From Thermopetrobacter sp964430935 (lineage in GTDB: Bacteria; Pseudomonadota; Alphaproteobacteria; Rhizobiales; Aestuariivirgaceae), in assembly GCA_964430935.1 (NCBI GenBank), contig CAYSHK010000053.1, positions 1 through 64,000 on the forward strand: a DNA stretch of 64,000 bases. The letters run 5' to 3'. The position numbers and the translations under genes are program-made. Shown here in pieces: positions 25,206 through 33,349 of this stretch; the stretch's first letter is position 1; each line of letters begins with the position of its first letter. The notes beneath the pieces are model-generated. The model was given only the letters and a program-made list of their open reading frames with translations, was not told the origin of the DNA and made no database searches.

Positions 25206-25555
25206 TTCGCTTTTTTTTTAGCGGCGCAGGGGTTGGCCGGCGCACAGGGGTTCATGGCCTTCCCGGCCGCGCAGGGATTGCATGGATTCTCCATCATCAT
25301 TTTCTTCTTCATGCCCGCGGCGCAGGGGTTGCAGGGATTTTCCATCATCTTCTTCATGCCCGGCGCGCATGGATTGCAGGGGTTGCCCATCATCGGCTTG
25401 TGCGCAGCGCAGGGGTTGCAGGGGTTGGCGGTCTGGGCCTGAGCCGTCGCGGCGCCGGTAGCGATGACGGCCAGGGAAACCGATGCCCCCGCCATTCCGA
25501 GGGCGAGCGGCACGGAGGCCACGGTCGAAATCCAGTATCTTTTCATCTCACGCAT
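25202..25555 (-). CDS. Secreted NPCNPCA-repeat, Cys/Met-rich protein
   Basis: 117 residues. A signal peptide (MKRYWISTVASVPLALGMAG... to about residue 41, ending ATAQAQ) precedes four NPCNPCA units separated by Met/Lys-rich linkers such as GMKKMME and GMKKKMMME, then NPCAPANPCAAKKKAK. Eleven or more cysteines and many methionines in about 75 residues suggest copper or haem handling, but no family function is known to me. The ATG at 25555 has GGAGCAACC upstream. The stop overlaps the GTG of the P460 frame by four bases. It may be the N-terminal part of one protein, see the A9 run at 25211-25219. Confidence 0.75.
   Translation of the reverse strand: MREMKRYWISTVASVPLALGMAGASVSLAVIATGAATAQAQTANPCNPCAAHKPMMGNPCNPCAPGMKKMMENPCNPCAAGMKKKMMMENPCNPCAAGKAMNPCAPANPCAAKKKAK
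25211..25219 (-). other. A9 slippery run joining NPC-repeat and P460 frames
   Basis: On the minus strand nine A residues follow GCT, read in frame as AAA AAA AAA GCG AAG TGA. This holds an in-phase A AAA AAA heptamer, a classic -1 slippery site. Slipping back one base gives K-S-E-V-N-E-D and enters the P460 frame without a stop. Equally, one extra A in the genome would fuse the genes directly, so a sequencing or assembly error or a phase-variable tract is possible. Confidence 0.6.
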
Positions 25556-25877
25556 GGTGGTTGCTCCAGTTCCTTGTTCTCGGTTTCGTCCTCAGGATGC
25601 CGACGGCCGGCGGGCCGTGCGTTCCTGATGTAGATCATATTATACGAGCGTCCGAACACCCGGTTTCAACTCCCGGGAAAGCCGTGTCACATGGCCGTGA
25701 TCGGCAGTGGCGGGTATAGCCGCCCGGGCCGGCGGAAGAAAGGTGGAGGGTTCCGGAGCGGAGGCGAAATCATATAAATGGATCTTTATATCCGGTGCGG
25801 ATTGTGAGATAAGCGTCCCGGAAGCGTCGTGCGCCCGTCGCATCGGCGGAATGTTCCGTGTTTCAGGAGTTCAGACC
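25556..25877 (+). other. 322-base intergenic region with operator, no gene
   Basis: Lies between the divergent NPC-repeat gene and the homocysteine methyltransferase. Its main content is the near-palindrome at 25771-25791. The stretch 25792-25877 is GC-rich and might be structured, but it does not match a SAM or SAH riboswitch consensus I can recognise. No supported ORF is present. Confidence 0.5.
25771..25791 (+). promoter_or_regulatory. Near-palindromic operator, copy 1 (methionine region)
   Basis: Reads CATATAAATGGATCTTTATA plus T, with perfect inverted arms ATATAAA (25772-25778) and TTTATAT (25785-25791) around a six-base centre. It lies about 87 bases before the methyltransferase ATG. 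The same sequence, 17 of 21 positions, recurs at 35211-35231 in front of metF. ArsR-family SAM/SAH-responsive repressors (SahR/SamR) control such genes in other Proteobacteria; that identity is a guess here. Confidence 0.65.
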
Positions 25878-26933
25878 ATGTCCAGAACGGAATTCGGGTC
25901 CCTGCTCGCTTCGCGCGAATGGCTTCTGGCCGATGGGGCGACGGGAACGAACCTTTTCGCGATGGGGCTGGAATCGGGTGAGCCTCCGGAATTCTGGACC
26001 ACCGAAAGGCCGGACGACATCCGGGCTCTGCACCAGGGGTTCGTGGATGCCGGATCCGACATCATTCTCACCAACACATTCGGCTGCAACCGGCACAGGC
26101 TCAAGCTGCACGGAGCCGAAGCGCGCGTGCCGGAGCTGAACGAGAAGGCCGCCGCGATCGCCTGCGGGGTCGCGGAAGCGGCGGACCGGCCGGTGGTGGT
26201 CGCCGGGTCCGTCGGCCCCACGGGGGAGATTTTCGAGCCGGCGGGCACGCTGCCCTACGAGGAGGGGGTGGAGGCCTTCGCGGAACAGATCGCCGCGCTC
26301 GCGGAAGGTGGTGTCGATGTGATCTGGATCGAGACCATGTCCGCGGAGGAGGAGGTCCGCGCGGCCGTGGAGGCGGCAAGGCGCGTGGCGCCCGGCCTGC
26401 CGGTGGTCGCCACCATGAGTTTCGACACGGCGGGCCGGACCATGATGGGCGTCACGCCCGCACGCTGCGTGGAGCTGGGTCGCGAGCTGGGGCTCGACGG
26501 CGTCGGATCCAACTGCGGCACCGGCGCGCCCGATCTGCTCGCGGGAATTCTCGAGATGACGGCCGCCGATCCGGAGTTCGTCGTCGTCGCGAAGGCGAAC
26601 GCCGGTGTCCCGGAGTTCGTGGACGGCGAAATCCACTACTCGGGGACGGTGGAGATGGCCGGCACATACGCCCGCATGGCCCTGGACGCGGGCGCGCGCA
26701 TCATCGGCGGGTGCTGCGGCAACACCTTCGAACACGTGAAGGCCATGCACGACGCCCTCGCCGGATATGGCGGCGGGCCCCGTCCCACCGTGGAGGAGAT
26801 CGTGGAGAGGCTGGGTCCCCTCACCCAGGGCGGTCGGCAGGGCGGTTGCGGTCACGGCTGTTCCCATGGCTCCGGCGACGGGGAGGAAGGTGGCGGAGGG
26901 CGCTCCCGCCGCCGTCGCCGCCGCCGCGGCTGA
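25878..26933 (+). CDS. Homocysteine S-methyltransferase domain protein (split MetH homocysteine module)
   Basis: 351 residues, a zinc-dependent homocysteine methyltransferase of the betaine-homocysteine/MetH-N type. It has WLLADGATGTNLFAMGL, TNTFGCNRHRL, and the zinc ligands in VGSNCGTGAPD and IIGGCCGNTFEHV. With the corrinoid protein and methyl-THF methyltransferase in the same region it is best read as the homocysteine-activating piece of a split cobalamin methionine synthase. The C-terminus is a His/Cys/Gly-rich linker ending RSRRRRRRRG, seven arginines in a row. The ATG at 25878 has AGGAG eight bases upstream; 57 upstream codons are open but unlike the family. A true betaine methyltransferase is the alternative. 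Confidence 0.85.
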   Translation: MSRTEFGSLLASREWLLADGATGTNLFAMGLESGEPPEFWTTERPDDIRALHQGFVDAGSDIILTNTFGCNRHRLKLHGAEARVPELNEKAAAIACGVAEAADRPVVVAGSVGPTGEIFEPAGTLPYEEGVEAFAEQIAALAEGGVDVIWIETMSAEEEVRAAVEAARRVAPGLPVVATMSFDTAGRTMMGVTPARCVELGRELGLDGVGSNCGTGAPDLLAGILEMTAADPEFVVVAKANAGVPEFVDGEIHYSGTVEMAGTYARMALDAGARIIGGCCGNTFEHVKAMHDALAGYGGGPRPTVEEIVERLGPLTQGGRQGGCGHGCSHGSGDGEEGGGGRSRRRRRRRG

Positions 26934-27101
26934 TCCCGCGCTTTCCCCGCGAAGCGGAAATGACGCCGGCCGCTTGCCGTCATCCCGATGCGCACGCAAC
27001 CGGGGGATGGCGTTTACCATGTTTCTTCAACGGCTGGTAATTCCTGCCGCCTATCCTTGCGCGAGACAGGTTGAGGTGTCAGACGCAAGCGGGGGAACAT
27101 C
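26934..27101 (+). other. Spacer with degenerate palindromic element
   Basis: 168 bases. Contains TTTCCCCGCGAAGCGGAAAT (26941-26960), an inverted repeat resembling short dispersed palindromic elements and a possible messenger-end hairpin for the preceding gene (no T run). The rest shows nothing I can support. Confidence 0.35.
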
Positions 27102-28598
27102 ATGACCGGCACGAGCATCCTTGCGGGGTCGGGGGAGCTGTCGAAGGGCCTGAGCATCTGGTATCCCTACGTCATGCCGTCCGGAACCGTCCGCGCGGCG
27201 GCGGAATCGCCACGCATCCGGGCGCTGAAGGGAATGGAACGTCTGCGTCGCGGCGATGCGCGCGGCGTCTGCGCGCTGCTGGAGGCCGCCGGCGATTTTC
27301 CGGGTCTGATGGGGCTTGCGGTGGGGGAGATCGGCCTCTGGCTGTCCGGAAGGGGCAGACGGCACGCGACGCAGGACCTGCTGTCCGAACTGCGGCATCT
27401 CCGCGACCTGTACCGGACGGCCGCGGCGGAACGCGCCACGCCGCCGGAAAGGGCGAAGTTCGCTCCCCCGGCACTGGACGAAGGGGTCATGGAACGCTTG
27501 CGCGAGGCGGTGGAGGCCTGCGGCGGCGAAGTGCGGGCCGCCTGGATCGGCCGTAGACTTTGCCGCGACATGCCCTCCTGGCGGCAGATCGACATCATCC
27601 TGGAGGCCCGCTCCGAGGTGTGGCTGGAAGGCAATGCCCGCCTCCGCCGTCTGCTGGAGGAGGTGTCGGGAAGGCTCCGGGCCGTTTTCGACGGCGATGC
27701 CTCCCTTCTCGTGAGCGTGGCGCCCTACGGCGTTCGCCCGCGCGTGCTCGCGGCCATGCGCAGGGAGGGCGAACCGCTGCTCGATCCCGTCGAGCGTCCC
27801 GCGGCCGCCCGCGCGCCGGCACGGAGCCGTCCGGCGGCCATGGACCGCCTGAAGGCGCTGATGGGAATGACCGATGGCGGGCCCGGACACACCGGGGAGG
27901 CATCCGAAGGGGCGGGCGGCGCGCTCGCGAGGCGTTTCCGGGCCCTGCGCGGAAGGGTGGGCCGTGCGTATGCACGCCTCGCCGGGGCGGTCCACGGGCT
28001 GGCGACCTCCATGACGGAGAGATTCGCCGTGCGCCGGCTGGTGATGGGCACGATGGTCTTTTCGCTGGGGCTTCCGCTGCTGCTCGCCTGGAAGGTCTTC
28101 GTCGACAATTCGGACACCCATGCCCGCATCGGCATGCTGGAAACGCTCCGGCAGGAGCGGCTCCGGAACAGCTACTGGCGCGATCCCGGAAAGCTGGCCG
28201 ACGCGGAGCCGGAGAAGGTCGCGGAGGCCTATCTCGCGGCGATGCGGGCGCATGACGCCTCCCCGCTGCTGCCTCTGTATTCCGGGGCGACACGGGAGAT
28301 GCTGCGCAAGCGGCGCCTGACGCCGGTCGACATGGACGCGCAGGTGGCGCGCCACGAGGGCTGCGGCCCGCTGAAGGCGCTCGTGAACGGCGGCAACGCC
28401 CTCGTGCGCCATGAAGGGGAGGGCTGTCCGCCCTTTCTGCTGAAGAAGGAAGGCGGACAGTGGCGGGTGGATCTCACCGTGGATCCCTCCCTGCGCACGC
28501 TGGTGGCGGAAACGTTGCCGCTGCTGCGCGGTGGACTGGGGGACGAAAAGCTCGGCGGAGCCGACGCCCGCGAGGACAGGTTGGACATCCGGAGCTGA
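27102..28598 (+). CDS. Unrecognised single-pass membrane protein
   Basis: 498 residues, no family recognised. It has a long N-terminal cytoplasmic-looking part (about residues 1-305) rich in Arg/Glu/Leu, with helical segments RLREAVEACGGEV and MPSWRQIDIILEARSE, then a low-complexity Arg/Ala/Pro stretch near 230-250. One transmembrane segment follows (about 308-328, LVMGTMVFSLGLPLLLAWKVFV). A periplasmic C-terminal domain has KVAEAYLAAMRAHDASPLLPLYSG and PFLLKKEGGQWRVDLTVD, which resembles an NTF2/DUF4878-like lipoprotein domain with paired cysteines (CGPL, GCPP). It sits between methionine-synthase parts, 138 bases before the corrinoid gene. No function is proposed. Confidence 0.6.
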   Translation: MTGTSILAGSGELSKGLSIWYPYVMPSGTVRAAAESPRIRALKGMERLRRGDARGVCALLEAAGDFPGLMGLAVGEIGLWLSGRGRRHATQDLLSELRHLRDLYRTAAAERATPPERAKFAPPALDEGVMERLREAVEACGGEVRAAWIGRRLCRDMPSWRQIDIILEARSEVWLEGNARLRRLLEEVSGRLRAVFDGDASLLVSVAPYGVRPRVLAAMRREGEPLLDPVERPAAARAPARSRPAAMDRLKALMGMTDGGPGHTGEASEGAGGALARRFRALRGRVGRAYARLAGAVHGLATSMTERFAVRRLVMGTMVFSLGLPLLLAWKVFVDNSDTHARIGMLETLRQERLRNSYWRDPGKLADAEPEKVAEAYLAAMRAHDASPLLPLYSGATREMLRKRRLTPVDMDAQVARHEGCGPLKALVNGGNALVRHEGEGCPPFLLKKEGGQWRVDLTVDPSLRTLVAETLPLLRGGLGDEKLGGADAREDRLDIRS

Positions 28599-28736
28599 CG
28601 GCCGGCCGGCGGGGAAGGCAGGTCCGGAGGGCCTTTTTCGCGAAACGGAAGACCCGCCGCCCTTCATGACCTGTGACAACATGGGGGTGAACGGCTATAT
28701 TGCTCCGTGATTTGCGCCACCCTGCGGAGAATCCGA

Positions 28737-29447
28737 ATGAGCGGCAACGAGGAAGAAGACGATCTCGACCTGCGCGAACTGAACGACGAGGAACTGGTCG
28801 AACAGATCCAGGACGACCTCTACGACGGTCTCAAGGACGAGGTCGTGGAGGGCGTGGAGATCCTGCTCGAGCGCGGCTGGGAGCCGTACAGGGTGCTCAC
28901 GGAGGCGCTCGTGGGCGGGATGAAGATCGTCGGCGACGACTTCCGGGACGGAATCCTCTTCGTGCCCGAGGTGCTGCTCGCCGCCAACGCCATGAAGGCG
29001 GGCATGGAGGTGCTGCGTCCGCTGCTCGTGGAGACGGACGCGCCGAAGGCCGGCAAGATGGTCATCGCCACGGTGAAGGGCGACATCCACGACATCGGCA
29101 AGAATCTGGTCGCCATGATGATGGAGGGCGCGGGGTTCGAGGTCATCAATCTCGGAATCAACACCGACGCCGAGGAATTCCTGAAGGCGGTGGAGGAGCA
29201 TGATCCGGACATTCTGGGCATGTCCGCCCTGCTCACGACCACCATGCCCTACATGAAGACGGTGATCGAGGAGCTGGAGAAGGCCGGCAGGCGCGACGAT
29301 CTGATCGTCCTGGTCGGCGGTGCGCCGCTCAACGCGGATTTCGCCGAGGCCATAGGCGCGGATGCCTACTGCCGGGATGCCGCCGTGGCCGTGGACACGG
29401 CCAGGGAGCTTCTGAAGCGCCGGCACAATCAGCGGGCGGACGCCTGA
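28737..29447 (+). CDS. Corrinoid-binding protein (B12 module of split methionine synthase)
   Basis: 236 residues. An N-terminal cap of helices (about 15-100) is followed by a B12-binding Rossmann domain with the lower-ligand motif GDIHDIGKNLV, then GMSALLTTTMPYM and VLVGGAPLNADFAEAIGAD. This is the methyl-carrier protein of MtbC/MtaC/MetH type; its partners here would be the methyl-THF methyltransferase, the homocysteine module and the RACo-like reactivase. The first 40 residues contain 17 Asp/Glu and three basic residues or fewer, an unusually acidic start. The ATG at 28737 has GGAG nine bases upstream. DUF1638 begins three bases after the stop. Confidence 0.92.
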   Translation: MSGNEEEDDLDLRELNDEELVEQIQDDLYDGLKDEVVEGVEILLERGWEPYRVLTEALVGGMKIVGDDFRDGILFVPEVLLAANAMKAGMEVLRPLLVETDAPKAGKMVIATVKGDIHDIGKNLVAMMMEGAGFEVINLGINTDAEEFLKAVEEHDPDILGMSALLTTTMPYMKTVIEELEKAGRRDDLIVLVGGAPLNADFAEAIGADAYCRDAAVAVDTARELLKRRHNQRADA

Positions 29448-29450
29448 TCC

Positions 29451-30176
29451 ATGGATTCCGGTAAGCGACGGCGCAGACGGGGCGGGGCCGCCGCACGACG
29501 GCGGGAGCGCGCCACGAGGGCGGCTCGCGGCTCCCTTCCTCCGGGGGGCGGGCTGGCGCCGGACGAGGAGCTGGAGGTTTCACGGAAGGGAAAGGGGCGC
29601 ACGCTGGTGATCGCCTGCGGAGCGCTGGCCCGGGAGATCCTCCATCTGAAGAAGGTCCTGGGCAAGGACGCCATCGACCTGCACTGTCTGCCCGCCGACT
29701 GGCACAACACGCCGGGCCGTATCGCGGACGGCGTGCGGGCTCGGATCCGGCGGGCGCGGGCGGAAGGATACGACCGCATTCTCGTCGGATACGCCGACTG
29801 CGGAACCGGCGGCGGCATCGACGCCGTGGTGGAGGAGGAAGGTGTCGGGCGGCTTCCCGGCGCGCACTGCTATGCCTTCTACACAGGCGCCGATGCCTTC
29901 ATGGAGAATCTGGAGCGGGACGCGCGCAGCTTCTTCCTGACGGACTATCTGGTCCGCCATTTCGACACCCTCGTCTGGAAGGGCATGATGCTGGACCGGC
30001 ATCCGGAACTCGTGGAGGACTGCTTCGGCAATTACGAGAAACTGGTGTATCTGGCCCAGACGGAGGATCCGGAACTGACGAGGATGGCCGAGGAGGCCGC
30101 CGGACGTCTGGGGCTGGATTTCGAACGGAGGTTCACCGGCTACGGGGACCTGGAGAGGGCGCTGTCAGTCCTCTGA
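29451..30176 (+). CDS. DUF1638 protein with Arg-rich N-terminus
   Basis: 241 residues of the DUF1638 family, commonly found beside corrinoid methyltransferases; its biochemical role is unknown. Core motifs are LVIACGALAREILHLKK, DLHCLPADWHNTPGRI, ILVGYADCGTGGGIDA and HCYAFYTG, with conserved Cys/His that could bind a metal or cofactor. Residues 5-26 are very basic (KRRRRR, ARRRERATRAAR) and not part of the usual domain; a later start near residue 43 cannot be excluded, but the basic leader matches tails on partner proteins. It follows the corrinoid gene by three bases and its 3' end overlaps the convergent next gene by 12 bases. Confidence 0.8.
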   Translation: MDSGKRRRRRGGAAARRRERATRAARGSLPPGGGLAPDEELEVSRKGKGRTLVIACGALAREILHLKKVLGKDAIDLHCLPADWHNTPGRIADGVRARIRRARAEGYDRILVGYADCGTGGGIDAVVEEEGVGRLPGAHCYAFYTGADAFMENLERDARSFFLTDYLVRHFDTLVWKGMMLDRHPELVEDCFGNYEKLVYLAQTEDPELTRMAEEAAGRLGLDFERRFTGYGDLERALSVL

Positions 30177-31079
30177 GAAGGCCCTGTGCAATGCGGCGAC
30201 GAATTCGGGGCCGGCCCCGGAAGATGCGCAGAATACGCTGGCCTTCTGCCGTCGCCAGCGCCGCGCCTCGATGACGAAATCCTCCGGCGAGAAGTCGCCC
30301 TGTATCCATTCCGGGGCCCGGCAGTGCCCGTTGGAAAGACTGACCCCCATGGGACCGGCCCAGGCGGACTTGATGGTCTGGATGGCCTCCGCGAGCACAA
30401 GCGGATCATGATGGTTCACGAGGCAGACCTCGGCTCCCGTGTTCATCAGGCTGGCCACCATGTCGGCCAGCAGCCAGCCGGTGGCCCCCGCGCCGTGCAG
30501 CGAGCCGTCCGGAGCGCGCGCCACGGCAAGCTCCACCCAGACGGGAAGGCCGGACGAAACGGCCGTTTCGACCGCCAGCTGGGCCCGGCAGAGACCGCCG
30601 ATCCGCTCCATGTAGATCATTTCGCATCCGGCCCGGACGAGGGTTTCCACCTTCGCCTCGAACAGGGGCTTCATGGCGCGCTCGGTCATGTCGCATGCGG
30701 AGTGGTCGGAATCCACCTGCACGGCGCCGAACACGCTGAAGCTCCCGGCCAGAGCCGCCCGGCAATCGGGCATCGCCGCGAGGGCCTCCCGCGCGCTGCG
30801 CACCGCCGCGAGATCCCATTCGCGCATCTCGTCGAGCATGCCGAGTTCCGACATGAGCAGCGGGCCGGTGGAAAACGTGTTGGCGAGAATCACATCTGCT
30901 CCGGCTTCCACGTAGTCGCGCACCACCTCCGCCATGGCTTCCGGCGCGGCGGTGCTGGCAGGTGCGGTCCACAACCTGCGGTCGAGTTCTACGCCCCGTC
31001 GGTGGAGCTCGCTGCCCCATGAGCCGGCGATGATGATCGGTGCTCCGATCTGCAACTTGTCCTTGATGGTCACGAACAT
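30165..31079 (-). CDS. Homocysteine S-methyltransferase homologue lacking zinc ligands
   Basis: 304 residues with the (beta-alpha)8 fold of homocysteine methyltransferases: IIIAGSWGSELHRRG at the start, VILANTFSTGPLLMSELG, and AALAGSFSVFGAVQ. The zinc cysteines are missing. The first site reads AEVCLVNHHDP and the GGCCG motif is replaced by ASVFCASSGAGPEF, so it probably does not bind homocysteine the usual way. It may be a regulatory or structural homologue, or bind another methyl donor or acceptor. The ATG has a poor ribosome-binding site. It lies between the corrinoid operon (convergent) and the RACo-like gene, same strand as the latter. Confidence 0.75.
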   Translation of the reverse strand: MFVTIKDKLQIGAPIIIAGSWGSELHRRGVELDRRLWTAPASTAAPEAMAEVVRDYVEAGADVILANTFSTGPLLMSELGMLDEMREWDLAAVRSAREALAAMPDCRAALAGSFSVFGAVQVDSDHSACDMTERAMKPLFEAKVETLVRAGCEMIYMERIGGLCRAQLAVETAVSSGLPVWVELAVARAPDGSLHGAGATGWLLADMVASLMNTGAEVCLVNHHDPLVLAEAIQTIKSAWAGPMGVSLSNGHCRAPEWIQGDFSPEDFVIEARRWRRQKASVFCASSGAGPEFVAALHRAFSED

Positions 31080-31263
31080 GCCCTACACTTACACGGATTA
31101 TATATGTTTGACCATAGTGTCCAAAGGTAAGGCATTCGGAAAAGGGGGTTTTTTCGACACGCAGACTGGCGAATTGCAATCACGAATGGAGCATTCCGTC
31201 GTGAAAGCCCGCAGGTCGCGGCATGCTTCGCCGCGGGAGGGACGGCATGGATGGAAAAACGAA

Positions 31264-33309
31264 TCAGTCGCCGCGCGGGGAAGGGCGGCTGCGACGGTTC
31301 CGCCGGCCTGCGCGCGGACGTTGAGCGGCCATCGCCGGCCGGGGCAGGTCCACGACCGCGGCGAGGGATTCGTATGGGGCGCTGGCATGCGGAATGGCCA
31401 TGGCCGCCACAAAGTGCTCCTGGAAACGGGGTTCGACGGCCGTCTCCACCTTTTCGATGCGCCGTACGACCTCTTCGATTTCGCGCCGGGCCTCGCGGCT
31501 GACCAGAGCCATGCGCGCCCCCGTTCCGGCGGCATTTCCGGCGGAGGAGACATGTTCCGGGGGGCAGTCGGGAATGAGGCCGAGAATCATGGCGTGCAGC
31601 GGGTCGATATGGTTGCCGAACGCACCGGCCAGCCGGATGCGGTCCACCCGGTCCGTGCCGAACTCGTCCATCAGCAGGCGGGCGCCGGCATGCAGGGCGG
31701 CCTTCGCGAGCTGGATGGCCCGGACGTCCTCCTGGGTGACGGAGATTTCGGGTTCACCGGAATGGAGAACGTAGGCGAAGCCGCGTCCCACGCGCTTCAC
31801 GTGGGGGCACGCATCCGCGAGCGCCTCGTTGAAACGGCCGTCGGAATGGATGATGCCGGCCAGATACATCTCGGCCACCGCCTCGATGATGCCGGAACCG
31901 CAGATGCCGGTGACGCCGGTTTCCGCGACGGCTTCGGCGAACCCTTCCTCGTCCGACCATGGCTCCACGCCGATCACCCGGAATCTGGGGGCGAGGGTTT
32001 CGCGGTCTATGCGCACCCGTTCGATGGCGCCGGGCGCCGCACGCTGCCCGGAGGAGATCTGCGCCCCCTCGAAGGCGGGACCGGTGGGCGAGGAGCAGGC
32101 GAGCAGCCGCTCCCGGTTTCCGAGGATGATCTCCGCGTTTGTGCCGACATCGACGATGAGGGAGATTTCGTCGCGTTCGTACGGCGCCTCGGCCAGAACC
32201 ACCGCGGCGGCGTCCGCTCCGACGTGTCCGGCGATGCAGGGGGGAAGATAGGCGCGTCCGGCCGGCGCGAGATCCAGCCCGAGATCACGCGCGGGCAGTT
32301 CCAGGGCTCCGCCGACGGCCAGAGCGAAGGGGGCCTGCCCGAGCTCCCGGGGATCGATGCCCAGGAAGAGATGGTGCATGACGGGATTGCCGACGAAGAC
32401 CGCATCCACGATGTCGGATGGGGAGAAGCCGGCCCGCGCCGTCACGTCCGCCGCGAGACGGTTCACGGCTTCGCGCACGGCATCCCGCATCTCCTCCGTG
32501 CCGCCGTCGGTCGTCATGGCATGGGAGACGCGGCTCATCAGGTCCTCGCCGAAACGGATCTGGGGGTTCATGATCCCGCCCGCGGCCAGCACCTCTCCGG
32601 TGTGCAGATCGGTCAGATGGGCGGCGATGGTGGTGGAGCCGATGTCCACGGCCAGGCCGAGCAGCGTCTCGTCGAATCCGGGGCGGACGTCGAGCAGCAG
32701 GGGGGGCGCGTCCACATCGGCCTGATGCACGATGGCGGTGACCTGCCAGTCGCCCTCGCGCAGCACCTTCTGCAGTCCCGGCAGGGTTGCAGCCGACGGT
32801 CGCAGGTCCGAGAGCCCCCATTCCTCCTCCAACGCCGCGGCCAGACGGTCGAAATCGGAGGAGGGGTTCTCCATGTCCGGGCGTTCCACGTCCACCAGAA
32901 GGGCGCGGACGAGGGGATCCACGGCCATCTCCGCGGCCTCGGCGTCCTTGCGGACCACCTGATGGTGGATCTGCGATTCCGGTGGAACGTCGACGACGAC
33001 GTCTCCCGTGACGCGGGTCTGGCAGGCCAGCCGGCATCCTTCCCTCAGGCCGCGCAGCCGGTCGTACTTCGTTTCGGCCTCGCCGGGGGGCGTGACGTGT
33101 TCCACCGAGGAGCGGATGCCCTCTCCGGGAAAGTCCCCCTCCATGACGCGGATCTGGCAGCGGCCGCAGATGGCCCGCCCGCCGCAGGAGGAATCGATGT
33201 CCGCGCCGAGCGCGCGCGCGGCACCCAGCAGCGTGGAGCCCTTCGGCACCTCGCCGCGTCTCCCCGACGGGAGAAAGACCACGCGCACCTTGTCTTCGCC
33301 GTCGCTCAT
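31264..33309 (-). CDS. RACo-like [2Fe-2S] ASKHA reductive activator of corrinoid protein
   Basis: 681 residues, DUF4445/RACo type. Residues 1-105 are a plant-type [2Fe-2S] ferredoxin with cysteines in SSCGGRAICGRCQIRV and CRLACQTRV. After a middle domain, an ASKHA ATPase part begins near residue 215 with GLAVDIGSTTIAAHL and includes VDVGTNAEIILG, GICGSGIIEA and RLAGAFGNHIDP. RACo proteins reduce inactive Co(II) corrinoid to Co(I) using ATP. Here it should reactivate the free corrinoid protein at 28737. The last 25 residues are Arg-rich (RPRAGRRNRRSRPSPR). It lies 40 bases downstream of the methyl-THF methyltransferase gene, same strand. Confidence 0.9.
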   Translation of the reverse strand: MSDGEDKVRVVFLPSGRRGEVPKGSTLLGAARALGADIDSSCGGRAICGRCQIRVMEGDFPGEGIRSSVEHVTPPGEAETKYDRLRGLREGCRLACQTRVTGDVVVDVPPESQIHHQVVRKDAEAAEMAVDPLVRALLVDVERPDMENPSSDFDRLAAALEEEWGLSDLRPSAATLPGLQKVLREGDWQVTAIVHQADVDAPPLLLDVRPGFDETLLGLAVDIGSTTIAAHLTDLHTGEVLAAGGIMNPQIRFGEDLMSRVSHAMTTDGGTEEMRDAVREAVNRLAADVTARAGFSPSDIVDAVFVGNPVMHHLFLGIDPRELGQAPFALAVGGALELPARDLGLDLAPAGRAYLPPCIAGHVGADAAAVVLAEAPYERDEISLIVDVGTNAEIILGNRERLLACSSPTGPAFEGAQISSGQRAAPGAIERVRIDRETLAPRFRVIGVEPWSDEEGFAEAVAETGVTGICGSGIIEAVAEMYLAGIIHSDGRFNEALADACPHVKRVGRGFAYVLHSGEPEISVTQEDVRAIQLAKAALHAGARLLMDEFGTDRVDRIRLAGAFGNHIDPLHAMILGLIPDCPPEHVSSAGNAAGTGARMALVSREARREIEEVVRRIEKVETAVEPRFQEHFVAAMAIPHASAPYESLAAVVDLPRPAMAAQRPRAGRRNRRSRPSPRGD

Positions 33310-33349
33310 GGGCGGTTTCCTCCGCGAGGGCGGCCCGGCGGGCCGGAAA

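Noticed and set aside
25792..25877. Possible SAM or SAH riboswitch before the homocysteine module
   Set aside because: No match to a riboswitch core I can recognise; the upstream palindrome is a better explanation.
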